From: Lichenostomus cassidix
Taxonomy: Eukaryota > Chordata > Aves > Passeriformes > Meliphagidae
Direction of reading: 5' to 3'
NCBI GenBank assembly: GCA_008360975.2
Contig: CM039189.1
Location: 10,482,056 to 10,546,055 of the forward strand
DNA: 64,000 bases
Part shown: piece by piece, positions 1 to 13,600 of the stretch
Layout: every line of letters starts with the position of its first letter
Position numbering within the stretch: position 1 is the first letter of the stretch
Position numbers and translations under genes: made by a program
The notes under the pieces: model-generated
Databases searched by the model: none
Told to the model about the DNA's origin: nothing
Seen by the model: the letters and a program-made list of their open reading frames with translations, nothing else

Positions 1-3000
1 GCAGCCTTCTGTGGGTATAAAGTTACAGTACAAGCTTCCTAACCACCTGGACTTCCAGCTTCTCTCAGGTATCAAACTGACTTCTCCACACTCCTTAAAA
101 TGCAAAGTCAGCATGAAAAAATATTACACAGGACAAGTTGTTCTCTATTAGGATGGAAGCTTTTGCTTTCAATTGCACTACCACAGTAAAAATATGCAAT
201 TAGTAACATATCCTGTAGATTCGGTTAAGTAATGTGTGGCAGTGAAAATTCCATTTGAGTGAGTAGCCCACAGCAATGAAGACTGCAGGAAAAACATTGT
301 ACCTCCACCTCAGCAACCTAAAAGGCCACTGGACAGGCTTTTGCCACAAGAAATGTGGTGGAAAAAAAGGACTACTGCTCCATGGTGAATGTTGGGTTCA
401 CCAGCTCTGCCCTGTAAGCACACTGATTATCCCACATGAAGGATAGTTACCACAGGGATATACCAGAAGCCCCCAGACAACACAGACAAATCTTAACCCA
501 GCTTCCGCCTCAAAACTAGAATGGAAACTCAGGAACCCTAACTTGCCTGAGGAGGACAGGTAGCTTATTCCCTACATAAAAAAAGTTTCCTGCAACCCGT
601 GTAAAATCCTCAGCTGTATTTGAGGATCACATGAGAAAAAACGCTGAAAGCTTTCAAAATATGATTCTCATTCCACACTTGAGACACCGGACCTCCTAGA
701 TTTTCCAGAGGCACCAGCATCACACCAAGTACTGCCCATGAGACACAGTTCCTTCCAAGCAGAACATCCATGAAGCAAAAGCCATTTCCATTTGCACATA
801 AGCTGCCACTGATCCTGGTGCATAGACACTGGAAATATTTTTGCAGGATTTTGTAAGGACAAAGAGCCATGTAGTATCTTCTAGTTGTAATCTTTTACAT
901 AATACAAGGGCTCCTCAAACTGGCCTTTTTTTCTTCTATTATAAGGGTGCTGTCATGAGCTGCTTAAGTGATCAAACAAGTACTAAAGACTACAAGCAAA
1001 CAGACCACAGCATGAACAAGCAATGCCCACTTCAGAACACAGAAGCAAGGCACTCACTTATCCCTGATGAATTATGAATTGCTTTACACTTAGAGAATGT
1101 TTCCTGAAATTTTTTCACATTAAAATACAATACATCAGTTTTATTCTCCCCATTACACAGACAGTAAGAGACTGAAGTAAAAACGGTCAATTCCTGTGGC
1201 AACTGACATCACCAAAATTTATGATCACCACGTCCAACCCATGGTAACTGACATTCAGTGCTGCTCTCATGTTGCTCATGGGCAGAGGGGCTGCTTTTGC
1301 CTGGCACAAGCACCATGGTGGCACACTGTAATCCTAAATGCCAAGAAAAACCTGCAGAGGCAAGAGGCAACAAGCCAGTGGGGCTCACACTGTTTAAATC
1401 CTTGCTCTAAGAAACATCAGACACTCAACCAGAAGAATGGTGGGACCCTGTGGAATCACTCATCTTGCTTTTTTTTCTCCAGTCCCTCATCTCCACAACT
1501 CTTACGGCTCTTTCACCAGAGACAGATTTGACCTGTCACTCACAGGGCTCAGGAAACCAGGGAAGTACTAATTTAAAATGTACTAATCTCCAAGTGTTTT
1601 ATCTGCCTGACTTTGGACATCCAAATAGCCCATTGCTCTCCCTTTCTTATTTCCATTTTCTTTCTGCTGCCACAGGGACGGTCTCAGGTTGCATCCCAGC
1701 AACAGTTGTGTGTTACACTTGACTACTCCAAAACACCCACAGGACACCACTGTGAGAGCCTCCTCTAAATCCGTGTGTCAGCGGAGGTTCTTGGGAGTGT
1801 CCCACATGTCAGCTCAGATTGACACCACACTCAAATAAGCAGAACTTCCAGCAAAACCAAACACAAAAAAAACCTGCTGAAAGGAGAGGAAGAAGTTTTG
1901 GGTTGGGCTATTTTTGTTTGTGATTTGGCATTTTTTAACAGACATTTAATACACCTAATCAATCAAACATGCACGGAGGAGGTTCTCCTGCTCCATGCAG
2001 AGGCTGCAGACACATTTAGGAAAGGACCTTCATATCCTTATTCAAACCAAATAATTTTCTGCAGATCAACCATGCCCCCCCTCACTTTAAATCAGATCTT
2101 TTCCAAATAAGGCAAAAAAAAACCAAAACAAAAAAAAACCCTAAAATGTATGTATCTACACCAGCAAGTTGTATTAGGGTAATTAGCAAGAACGAAGCTA
2201 CCATGCCTAGTACCAGGCAGTGATTAAAGATATCTTAGTTTTATTCTCAGCTCAGCTGAAAACTCAATGTCAAGTTATTTAATCTACCAGATTTCCTGTT
2301 TCTTTATGTAAGAAGTGAGGCTTTTAATATCCTATTTCCACAGGAATTTCTTAAGGATTAAAGTCCATCAATAACTACAGGTCTCTTATAACAGCCTGTA
2401 CTGCTGCTTTAAATACCTGCATGGTCACCTGGACAGACAAGGAATTGTGCAACATCTTCATGTGAAACCAACAATTGTGCACTTTTTCATGCACCAGAAG
2501 GGCCTATTTCAGGGCTGTGAAATTCCACCCAGAAACAAGACACTGGCTACATTAAACAACAAGTGAGACAAGGAAAATAACTTCCTAACAGCAACATGAA
2601 CTCAAATTTGGAAGATCTCACTAGCCCATAACAATATTGAGGGACAAAGGCACAACTGGGAAGTCTCCTCAATTTTCAGAAAATGGATTAAGTGTAGAGC
2701 TGCAGCAGGGTTTCACTACGGCAACTACAAAATACAGGCTTTTCTCCTTTGCAACACTTGATGTCATCCCACACAAAATGGAGTCCCTTAGATTTTGTTA
2801 ATGGCTTGCTCACACAAGAAGAGTGGGGCACCACACCTCTCAGGCTTGGGACACACTGCCTGACAAATGCTGGGAATAACTGGTAAGCCTCCGTTCCAGC
2901 GACTTGTGGCCACTGATCCCCTGAGACCATCTGACCACTTGTTGGACCAACCAGTGCCGCAGACAGGTCAAAGGACCAAGAGCAAGAAACCCCACGTTCT

Positions 3001-3940
3001 CTTTCCCCAGCTTCAGTAACCAGGACCTTCCTGCTCACACAATAGCTCTTTATTAAAGCCACGAGTGGGCAGTTTTCTGTAATGAGTGCCATTTCAAAGA
3101 GGATATGCTAACCAGAAACAAGACACTCTTGTTTCAGAGAAAGAATTTCTGCACATTTAATTAATCAGAAATGACTACTGTGCTTACACCCTACCTTAAT
3201 CTGCATTCACTTCAAGCATAAACAAGACCCAGCTTTCCAAATTAGCACAGGCAAGCATGGCAACCATCTCTGGACATCAGTTTCTTGAAAATACTTGCCC
3301 AGCTCACCACAAGGATATTATGAGTCTAAACTAGTCTGTAATATGCACCTAGATCTTTTGATAAAAGCTGCTTCAGAAGTTATATTAAAAATATTAACCA
3401 GCAACTTTAATAATCGCCCAGACCAACTCAAATCTTCCTAAAGGATCTTCCATTCCATTGTGAATTTTAAGCATGCACATTTCTTGCTTATTCTTTTACT
3501 TGGTAATTTTCAAAGCCAAAAAAATTAGAGACTACCACGATGTTCTCAGTTTTACATATACAGCACCACACACAGCACACACCACAGCACGCTTAAATGC
3601 ATTAACAACATCAAAATCTCTGACACCCACCCATAATAAATGTCCAAGACTGTAAGTTCTGTAACAGCAAGGAGTATCAACAACATGAATTATAACAATC
3701 ATGGCTACAGGTTGTTTTTGTATGTATTTCAAATTACTTTGATCTATATACACACTTATCTTAGTTTTATAAAAAAATCAAAGAAAAAAGAAGTAAAAGA
3801 AAATAATGCCACTTGTTCAAGCCCTCTATTTTCTTGCCAGCGCAATTTCTATTGCTATCAGTTGTCAAGTGGATTAACAGTTACTATATACCCACTTTTC
3901 CTACCATTGCTGTCTGAGGGCCATGCCTGTTGTAAATAAC
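1..3940. other. No gene recognised; AT-rich non-coding DNA
   Basis: I see no recognisable exon or clear repeat here. The longest open frame (minus, 2688-3092, 134 codons) resembles no family I know and has no splice or codon signal that would lift it above chance. A short stretch near 1040-1106 on minus has fair splice-like ends and stays open for about 15 codons, which is not enough to call. The region would lie in an intron of the leftward gene, or beyond its 3' end if the candidate terminal exon at 4.6 kb is real. Confidence 0.6.
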
Positions 3941-3961
3941 CACCAGCCAGAGCCCTTGTAT

Positions 3962-3967
3962 TTTATT
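3962..3967 (-). terminator. Candidate polyadenylation signal, minus strand
   Basis: The minus strand reads AATAAA here and is followed within about 30 bases by a G/T-richer stretch containing TGGCTGGTGGTT. It lies about 660 bases downstream of the candidate stop codon at 4627-4629, a reasonable 3' UTR length. The hexamer alone is common in AT-rich DNA, so this matters only if the 4.6 kb exon is real. Confidence 0.2.
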
Positions 3968-4268
3968 TTTAATCATGCATATTACCATTTTTATAAAATA
4001 TTATTTGCTTAAACACTGAAGTATTTCAAGTTTGTCCCCTTTTGCGAGAAAGCAAATTAAGTGAAAGCTTGGTGGAGGAAAGGGACCTTTAATAAACATC
4101 TGATTTGCTGCTGGATGGTGCTTCAAATTATATTTAAAACACATCAGGTTTTGTTGACACCTCCCTGCACACTTGCTGGTACAAAGCCCAGCAAGAGTGT
4201 GACTATGGCAACCGCAATAGGATATTTATATATCCATGCATATGCGTGCATGTGTGTGCTTACATAAA

Positions 4269-4283
4269 TACACACACACACAA
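4269..4283. repeat. Short (CA)n microsatellite
   Basis: An alternating CA/AC tract of about seven units, in a neighbourhood with further TG/CA-rich sequence (4235-4285). It is a simple repeat with no coding meaning. Confidence 0.9.
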
Positions 4284-4626
4284 CCCCAAACTGATTCCAT
4301 TGACCATCAACAAGATTTTCTCAGCTCTCATCTTCACAGAAACAGGTAACCATGTCTAAACATACGGGCTGAGGTGGCAGCATTAAGTTTTATATGACAA
4401 AAATCTTCCAAGAGAGAAGCCTGTAAGCCTGTCAACATTTACAGAGTGTACACAAACACATACTCACTTCAGAATGCTTTAGCTATAAGCAAAAAGAAAC
4501 CCAAACGTCTGCAGGCACAGATTCAGTGACACCATCAAAATAAAAGGCATTTCATTTTTGGGATTTTTTTTTAACAGGGCTTTTTAACCCACAGAACTAG
4601 AGCCTCACTGGAGCATGCATGCTATT

Positions 4627-4714
4627 TTACAAGAGATCCAGACCCTCTTCTTCTTCATCAACAGTCCCATTCCTCCTCCTCTTCGAATACAGAATGTGGA
4701 AAACTTCCTTCAGT
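4627..4714 (-). CDS. Candidate terminal coding exon of a leftward gene (unidentified)
   Basis: On the minus strand a splice-acceptor-like TTTAATTTGCAG ends at 4715. After one base that would complete a split codon, 28 codons stay open to a TAA at 4627-4629. The peptide has a helical start (LKEVFHILYSKRRR), a basic cluster, an acidic run (DEEEEGLDLL) and a C-terminal dileucine, a layout common in cytosolic tails. An AATAAA lies about 660 bases downstream. I do not recognise the protein. Open frames of 28 codons occur by chance about a quarter of the time, and no neighbouring exon could be joined to it in phase, so this remains a lead only. Confidence 0.2.
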
Positions 4715-6693
4715 CTGCAAATTAAATAGCTACACACTGAGCCCAAATTGTTATTTCTGGTATTAATTTCTGTCTCCTGACAGATCCTGATAGGTGATGC
4801 AGGAAGTTCAAGGTAACAAAGGCTTCTGTTTGCAGCAATAAAGGACTCTCAGCTAGGGGGGAATAAAGGGATCAGAATAAAAGGCGAATATAGGGAGCCT
4901 ACATACACTACAGAATATCTGTGTTGAGTCCAGCAAGCAAAAAGTCTAGTAGATTCAAAGCAGCATTAAGAAGTGTTAATCCTTTTACCTCTGAGCTATT
5001 CATGAGCAATATGCAAAGCTGTTCTTATGGCGTCGCGTTTGCAATGCTCCAGTTATGCTTGCATCAGCATTTCCATTGTGAACCCTGCTTTGAGAGATTT
5101 TTTACTTTGCCAAGTTTTAGTCTGGAACAATTTTACTACAAGCCTGTGAGATTTTAGTCCAGGATTAGGATTTAAGTCTGGTGAAGAAACGTTTGGACAA
5201 AATCTGCTTGGCTGTTTTATTTATTAGAGTGCAAAGTTAATCCTTCCAAGTTATTAGACCGGAAAAAACCCTCAAAAATATAAATTTTTTTTCCAGCTTA
5301 GAAAAAGAAAAGAGAAGATTTACTCTCCCCAAGAATTCCTTGTCCCCAAATCTCTACAATCACAGAACAGATGAAGGTTACAGACCACAAAACTAAGGTA
5401 CAATTGAAGCATGCCTTCCTTTGTCAAGTGTTTTCTTTCTGTCACTGATGCAACAGGGGGGCCAGGAATATGAGGAAGGAAGAAGCATCTCATTGTGGGT
5501 TGCAGGTGGAAGACGGACAAACCACAAGCTGCACATTAACGAGTGTAAGAACAACATTTCAAACTCCAAAAATTGTGCCACATTGCTAAGCAATATAAAT
5601 CACAAATTTCAAGTATCAGTACATAACCTATGAGGTAGATGATATTCATTTCACACTGCCACCAGGCATTCAGATATACGTAACTGGCTATGCTACAGCA
5701 ATTCACACAAAATCAACACAGCATGTGTACTTTAAGAGAGATGAGCCATCCAGACCAGACAATGCTTGCAGTGTCCATACCATTTTCCTAAAGCTCAGTT
5801 CTCAAACCCCGGAATTTGCTGACTTGGCTCGGAGTCACCCATCTTTCAAGTGTCATGTTCAGTTACAGGCATGTCAGCCACATGTCAGCACGTGTGTAAC
5901 CCCCAGTAACACACAGCCACCACGTTTCTGCAGGCTCTCAGCAGTGTGCAGGGCCAGGGCATGCAGCCACACTGCCCACACTGCCCCCCACACTGTGCTT
6001 CAGCCACACTTCAGCATCTGTTCCACCATCACCACCGCGCAGCCCGGAGAGCTGAAGCTCTGCTTTCTGCAAAACTTGACAACATGGACTGATGACTGCA
6101 GGAAAACCCTTCTCAGTGCGGCTAAACCACAGCTGTAGTCCAGGGAAAAGCCCTGGTTAATTAAAACTAAGGCAACATTTCCAAACACTGTCCTTTTGTG
6201 AGTTTTCCAGATAGCATCCACCCTGCAACCCCCCAGTAACATAATGGAATCAGCACTTGGAGCTTCTCTCTGAAAAGCCCACGTGGTATGGTCCTGCATA
6301 CATCAAATGCATCTTCATTCATGCAGAGAGCTAAATGTTTGCAGGCAATGCAGTTTGCTACCATATAGAAATCTTCGTTATAAACTAGGCTTCACAGCAA
6401 GGCTTTCTGTCATGCCTAAACCACCTCTTCCACCTGGGCTTTGTACGACTATGCAAGCTGCTATTGTAAACTGGCTAAATCCTTTCAAGAGATAAATCCT
6501 TACCATGACTGCTGAAATGCACAGATTATCTAAAACCAAATGATGGAGAACACATTTATGAATGGTAAGCCATAAAACATAATCCTTATTTCAGGTATCT
6601 CACCTGATCTGTTTTTCACCTTTTGACCAGACTTTGGATACCAAACACCTACTAAAAAATTACTACTCAATATTTGATACCATTCACTTCACC

Positions 6694-6708
6694 TATATAT
6701 ATATATAT
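6694..6708. repeat. (TA)n microsatellite
   Basis: An uninterrupted alternating TA tract of about 15 bases in AT-rich DNA. Confidence 0.9.
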
Positions 6709-7533
6709 CACTCTTTCAAAAACCCATATATTGGTAACAGAATTAATTTCCTTCCCACAATTTACAGAAGCAGTCTGTATTTTTGTCTGCTTTTGTGTTT
6801 TCCAGTTATTTTCTAGAGACACGCTGCTTCTTATTGATCACTTGATACCAGAGAACATTAATTTGCTACTAAAACGGTGCTTCAGACTTTAAAATAGGAG
6901 TTATATGGTAGAGTATCCACATAAATTGTACTGGGCTGTTTGAGTATGTGTACATGTATGGGTGCATGTGCATTCACTTTTCTATTTTAGTTTTACATCT
7001 GACACCAAAGATTATTTCCCTTACTTACTGATTTTTTTATTTCTACTTGTTCCAGTTGAATTTGGATGGAAACTGAGCTCAAAAGTACGTAACAGTGGCT
7101 CTTGAAAGATTTAAGTGTTTCAAAGGGCTCACATGAAATGGATGCAGTTTATCTGTACATATTTTTCTGCAGTTTAAACCTGATGGATTCAGCATAGATC
7201 TATCTACCACACATCAAAACAGTCTCATTATCTTTCAAGAATATGCTATTCATATACAATAAAAAATGAACTTTCCAATCTTGTACAAGAAAAATAAATC
7301 TTTCATTGCTTAACTGTGTATGAATGAGGCCACACATGGAATTCACTAAGTAAACCAGGGCAATACTGTTTTGTCTGCACACGTACAGTGAGCTACAGCT
7401 GATTTAACATTTCTACTAATGTTCTACTAATGTCCAAATCCAGGTAGTATACAAATACCTTCCTAAGTTCAGCAATCTGATTAATTTTTTTTAAATACTA
7501 GAAGAAAAATACAGTGCTTGGAAAAAATAATTT

Positions 7534-8133
7534 ATGTTTATAGGCCTTACTGCATGGTATAATTTTCCACACAAAGTTAGTCTGAGGTCCACTGCATTTA
7601 ACTATAAATTTCCTTTTTTCTCCCTTATTGAACAAAACCATGCTAATTTTGATTTTTTTCTTAGAAGAGGGAAGCTCAGGTTCCAAGCTTCCCCTGGGCA
7701 CAGCAGGTCAGCTTGCACACCGTCAGGTAGCAGAAGCAATACAGCCTTCTCCTATTCATCACAACCCTTTCTTTTGTCACTTCTGTATTTTCAGAATGGG
7801 GTAGTATTTTTTCTTAAAAAGAAAACCAACCACCACAAGAGGTTGATTATGAACAGCAGAATGCTCCTGGTCATTTTTAATGTGTACGGTCAGCCAGAAA
7901 ACACCTGGGAGCTGTATGTTGGCCCAAAGAAACCAGAAGTTTTTAAACTGTTCACACACACAAAACCCACAAAGCACGAAAATTCTGAACCTATGTTTGC
8001 TATGCAGAAGTGGGTAACACCATATAAAGTACTCCTTGAAATACGTAGGGACAAAGAGAGAAGAAAATCTCCTCCCAAAAACATAGCTCCAAAGCAGCAT
8101 GACTGTAACTACCAAGCCCATGATGTGGTTTGA
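7534..8133 (+). other. Unexplained 199-codon open frame
   Basis: This plus-strand frame runs 199 codons from an ATG to a TGA in AT-rich DNA where stops should be frequent. The peptide has no signal peptide, repeat or motif that I recognise. It includes a lysine run (FFLKKKTNHHKR) read from an A-rich tract and ends basic (EIRRDKERRK). No promoter, splice site or polyadenylation signal is positioned to support it. I estimate that a window this size would hold about 0.4 frames of this length by chance, so it may be accidental. An old retrogene or an undescribed repeat are alternatives. Confidence 0.1.
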
Positions 8134-9509
8134 AGAATGGCTGAAGCACTGAAATAGTTAGCTATGCTACATGCCGACAAATATGTTCAGTACATTGCCA
8201 CAGGGATTAGAATTTTGTCTGGCTGTATTAAGTATCTTATTTAATATAAAGATGGGAATAAACCTTGCAATTACATTTTCTGGGAGAGTCTACAAAACAG
8301 AAAGCTACCATCAGAGAGTATGAGATTATATATTATGGCAGGAAAGAAAAAAAATAGCAGTTTAAACCTAAAAAAATACAAGCAGAAAAAAAAAGCCAAC
8401 ACATGTATCCAATAAAAGGTAGTAACCCAGAAAGCAGAACTGAGCTGATTCTAATGAGAATTGTGATCATGAATAAGCAAGACTACAGTACTTAGCTATC
8501 AAAAGAAATCTGAGCTACAAAAGACAAAAGGTAAAGGAGTTCTACCCAACTACAGAGGAATAAAAACTGTAGACTCAGAAAAAGGTTAGTTTATTTAAGG
8601 AAAGAATGCAAGAGAGAAAGCAAGGCATGAACACTAGGGAGAAGAAAGGAGCTAGAGTACCAGTGCTCATCACAGGCTTCTGGACTGGCTGATGGGAGAT
8701 GACAAAACATTCCTGGCCCAAACAACAGAACACCCACAGCACAACCACTCACTCAGAACGGCTTCCATTAGATTGGCTTCTTGTTACTGAATGCACACAC
8801 ACACAAATTAGGCAGCAACAGCCCACGAAACACTGCACAAACAGACCTATGAGAGAGCTCCTAAGGAGGGAAACTGTCCTGAACCAGCTCCCTGCCAACA
8901 GCAGCAAGTTATGGATGATGCAAGAAAATACAAGTTTTATTGGTAAATAATTATACAGATTTGGCATACAGGTGAACTGGGAACTACTATTTACGGTGTT
9001 CATCAGAGTGCTGGAGTTTCATTTGAGGAACAAAAGTCATGTGACATTAAAAGCAGAATAAGGTCTGGTCAAAGAAAGGATTAAGAAGGTGAAGGTGGAA
9101 GAATTTAGAGTGCGGAACAATCTCATTATATCAACAAAATAACCCAAAAGTACATGAAGTCCAGTCCTTCTGAAAGGCAAGGATACAAGAACCAAGATGT
9201 GATCAATGTGAGTTCCATCCAGGGAGACGACCAGATTTGTGTATCAATAAGAGAGGAGGAGGAGGAGGACACCCTAACAAGAATTAGAAAGCCAGTTACC
9301 GCCTGCAGGGAAAGATAAGCACAGCATAAAAGCCAAACGAGCTAATGCTTTGTGGCCATTACAAGGATAGTCTGGGCCATTAATAAATGATGAAGGAGGA
9401 GGTATTAAAACCCAAGTAGCTTGCTACACTGACCACCTTTTAAAATCTAAAAAGGAAAATAAAGGAAAGGCTAAACAATTAGGATGTAATTATGAACTTA
9501 TAAAACATT

Positions 9510-9532
9510 TATATATATATATGTATATATAT
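9510..9532. repeat. (TA)n/(TATG) microsatellite
   Basis: An alternating TA tract with one G interruption, about 23 bases long. Confidence 0.9.
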
Positions 9533-10389
9533 CCACACACAGATACTTAGCTGCAACAAATATTAACAGTACCACAAAAACTCGAAATTTCAGACACCTA
9601 CAGTGAGAAACATACACAAAAACAGAGAAATTGAAATTATGATAGACAGCTATTCTCAGCAAGCTCTCCTGGCAATACCCACTACTGCAGTTCCGTGCTT
9701 TTATCTGTATTACTTCAGCAAAGTAACAATTGATAGCCGTTACAAATGGGCATTAATAATTACAAGTAAACGCCTTAGGAAATGTAGACATATGTATCAG
9801 AGCCACTCCTTGGAATAAATGATACTATGGAGTTGAGCCATTGAAGACAAATTAGCAAAGAAGCTTAGTAGATATAGCCACTAATTCCTTTAAGAAATGA
9901 AATATCTATAGATTAAAAACATATTTAGACCTCAACTTCACAGAAGAAAAACATGAGAAAATTATCATATAAGCAAGCAAATTCTACTTCTCCAAAAATA
10001 TTAGTTTTATTAAGATAGGAGAAACCAGCCCCTGAGACTCCTCGAAGATCATTATCTTCTCTCAGCCAAAATGAGAAACGGAGCTTATAGAATATGCGCA
10101 AAATCCGACGCAGCCCATCACTTTTATAGAGAATTGTAGTTCACAGCAAGCACTCAGTGGAAAAAATACGTTTGGATGTCAGCAAACCACTTGACTGTAT
10201 CATATTATACAGTTTCAAAATTATTTAAGAAAACAGTTTTGATGTGGACAGAACACTGTACAAAAAAAAACAAACTTCAAAAGAAAATGAAAATCATACA
10301 CCGAAACTTTGAAAGCATCTCTCAAGGATGCAAGGAATTTTCTTACATATTCTCTTAAAAATCTTATTTAATGATGCAGAACAGGAGTA

Positions 10390-10690
10390 AAACGTGTGTT
10401 CTTGAAATCTGTGGATGATACTAAATTTAGGAGCTACAAGCCCCAGCGAGGACAGAGAAAGTTGAGAAGCAGGCAATTAAAAATAAGGTTCTCCTTGGGA
10501 AAGTGCAGCGAAGACATCCAACAGGAAAATAATCTGAAAGAAATATTCAGTGGGAGTGACAAACTGAGGAGCCAAGAAATTCTTACAAGGTTTGCAGTGT
10601 GATCTGGTAGCAAGAAAGATTAATGAAACCTTGGCTGCACATGCAAAAAAAAAAAGCCACATCAAGCAAGAGGGATGCAACAGCTAAATA
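10390..10690 (+). mobile_element. Possible old LINE (CR1/L3-type) fragment, sense on plus
   Basis: The start reads like the reverse-transcriptase region of CR1/L3-type LINEs around the D-D-T-K box: GTGGATGATACTAAATTTAG gives VDDTKF. About 80 bases on, CTCCTTGGGAAA and then AATAATCTGAAAG fit the order expected for the following LINE segment. The copy is very diverged and carries no usable open frame. Calling it a LINE rests on pattern memory. A consensus search of the segment would settle it. Confidence 0.4.
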
Positions 10691-10699
10691 TGCCCACTT

Positions 10700-13600
10700 T
10701 GGGTAGCAAGTTATATAGAAAAAATAATCAGACAAGTCTGCAGTAATAAAATGGATGCAAATACCACTGGGATGAGACAAGCCTTATTTAGACTAGTATG
10801 TGGTAGTACAAGGACATGTTTAAAAAGGAAAACGGGTAAGTGTCTGAAAGCTTTCTTCTAACAGCTTTCTACAGCCCCAATATTACCAGCACTCTCACAA
10901 GAGAGACTTAAACGACCATTTAAGTAGAGTTCGCTCCCACAAATGAGATTAGCAGCAGAAAGCTGAAGATGTGCTTAAGGGTCTCCCACAGAAAATACCA
11001 CGAGCTTGTTCTGCAAACACCTCTGCATGGACCTGGCAAGGTAAGAATATAAAGGAAGTGCAAAGCAACTCAATACTGCGGCCAAACAAAAATGAGTCCA
11101 GGTAACTCTCAAGCTGGCTGAAGGTCATGAATTTCTTAGCATATGACCAGGTAAATATTTATTTTCTTCTAAGCACAACTTTCATAATGTAACAATATCA
11201 AGGAAGAGGAAGGCAAACCTTTTGTTTGCAGAACACACAAGCAGCAAATACACACGCAGTACTAAAATTTGCAAATTTTTCTTTTTTTTTTTTAATATTA
11301 ACTGCTTTATCTTAACACAGCATGTATTTCTAGCTTTCTTTAACAAAAGCAAGGCAACAGGAGTGTAGTGGCAGTGAGGGAGTAGTCCCTCACCACTGGG
11401 ACAGAGGCTGAAAAAACTCCAGGCACAAAACTCTCTCCCTCCTACTGTGTCATGGACCAGCCCTCTCCATGCAAAATCCACGTATTTTCCTTGAACACTG
11501 ATATATATATATATGTATATCAATATATATTAATACCAAATATATATATATATCAATAAACATGAATACCAATCAACTGGTCAGAACAGAAGAATACTAC
11601 CCCAGCACTTAGTACAGGCATGGCACAAGACTTCGACTACCTAGGTATAAACTTCATACAGCAAGAGCTCTCGTTTTCTCTCATTGCTGTAGCATACAAT
11701 CTTCAGTCGAGTGTTTTAAAGGAAAAATGCAATTTAACTAAAAGCTGCGTTGCTGTGTCTGTTTTGTTTTCCCATTCCTTTCCACAATGCTTGACTAGCC
11801 CAGCCATGTACAGCCAGCCCATCTCCCCACAGCACAGATCACTTCAAGAGCATGCATTATTCAGAGAACATTGCAAGCGCATTCAACACTGACATTTTAG
11901 AACTCGCAAATACTACAACTTTTAAACAACTTTGTGAAGTGATGCTTATTGAACACTCCCCTTGCAGAACAACAGAGGTTGTGCCATCGGTTTGGCACTA
12001 ACAGTGCTGCAGTCCTGTGATCTCACGGCTGGTGGTTTTCTCAAATAGAAGATGGTTTTCAGGTTACTTCTGCACAGAGAGAAGAGGAATGAACATAAGG
12101 GTGGCAACGTTGCCAGAAATATTCCAATTTCCGCTGAGAATTTTTTGGACGCTAGTTCTAAATATATTATTTTGAACTGTGGGTTAGACAAAATATTTTA
12201 AAGAAATACGTATTCTCCCCAGCAATGTATCCATTTAAAGACCAATTTGCTGCTCTGCAATCATAAAAATGACAATTTTTTTTCACCAAACTTTTCAATA
12301 GCTGCAGGTAAGTTAAATCTGTACAATTCCATTTGTCATTTGAGGACAAAGGACACTAATTATCTGACACATGGGTTTTCAAGATGGACGTAACAATGCA
12401 TCAACCACACAGATTTCAAGTCCTGTGTTTTCTGCTGTCCTTCAGGATTCAAACACCACTGGCTCCGACAGTTTCTATCAGGGTTACTGCAACCTCAGTT
12501 CTGCCTGGCACACTGAGTTTTTGCCATCACATCTCCCAAGGTTAAACTTCAAGGTTTAAAAACAGTTTTTTCCTCTGAGATGACCTTCAGCAATCGCCCC
12601 AGTTCTGAGAAATGAATGAAGTGTTCCCAAAACAAGTAAATTTTAGTAGTAACCTGTAGCTAAAAAGAACACATAGGTACATGACCCGCTTTAGAGACAG
12701 AGACTGCTAAAAATACTGCTGTCTGGGCAAGACTTTTGGGCAGACTTTTGGGATCATGGTAATTGGGTAATTCCTTCTGGATTAACAATATACAAGATTT
12801 TTGCTTACCATTTAAGATATTTTTGTTCAGTGGTATGAAACCATCAAATAAGGTAACACAGGATATAGGATTGGTTTTAAGGGATCTGATCTACGTCCAC
12901 AGAAGTCAATGGGAATCTATGGAACTGCTCAGCAGAAATCACACCAGATACCAATATTAATCTAAATATTAAAATCCATTACAGTTATACCTACAGATAA
13001 AAAGCCAAACAGTCGGCACAATCTGCCAGTTTCCCCCAAGAAGGTTATGTCCTCTACCTCACTTTTACTTGTGTAGCAGTCTATAAGGTGCACTTTGCTG
13101 ATCTCACAGAGGTGCACAAGATGTCCAACCTCAGAGGATGCTATAAGCAAGGCAGGATCAACCTCGAAGCTCACCCAGCCACCACCAACCTGTTATTGAG
13201 GCACTACAGGGCTTGGGGGAAGATGCAAGAACCTCCAACAGAGGTTCAGTTCGATTTCAGTTCATCCTAGTCTTTTAACAGGTAGGGATTGCTCAAACAA
13301 AACAAAGTCAAGTTTCTTCTTTAAATGTTTTTGCAAATCCAAATACCTGTATAAGTATCTATCCCTCTGAAATTCAAAAATTGACCTCCTATACAAGTGC
13401 CTGCTACAGTCTTCCTGAACACATCACAAGAAAGGTTTTCATCTCACTCCTCTTGAATTGACCAATTTCAAAGTGTTTCAGATTTCCTTTCTATATGACA
13501 ACTCAAGAACAATCTGCTGACCTAGATTCCCTAAATAATTTATTACATTCTAGACTTTTTATGCCCCTTCTGATTTGTCTTTTTTTGATGCAAGATTTCA

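Larger units (their letters stand above)
4720..10385. other. No gene recognised; AT-rich, probably intronic
   Basis: This stretch holds simple repeats (6694-6708 and 9510-9532) and one unexplained open frame at 7534-8133, listed separately. A block at about 4985-5100 retains several CpGs, but every frame is broken by stops. I see no splice-flanked exon that I would defend. Confidence 0.55.

Noticed and set aside
1040..1106. Short minus-strand segment with acceptor and GTGAGT donor
   Set aside because: About 15 open codons only, and it would lie beyond the candidate terminal exon of the same-strand gene. Not enough to call.
11946..12079. Minus-strand acceptor followed by 40 open codons to a stop
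   Set aside because: A good pyrimidine tract precedes it, but the peptide is unlike any family, there is no clear polyadenylation signal close by, and such frames are frequent by chance.
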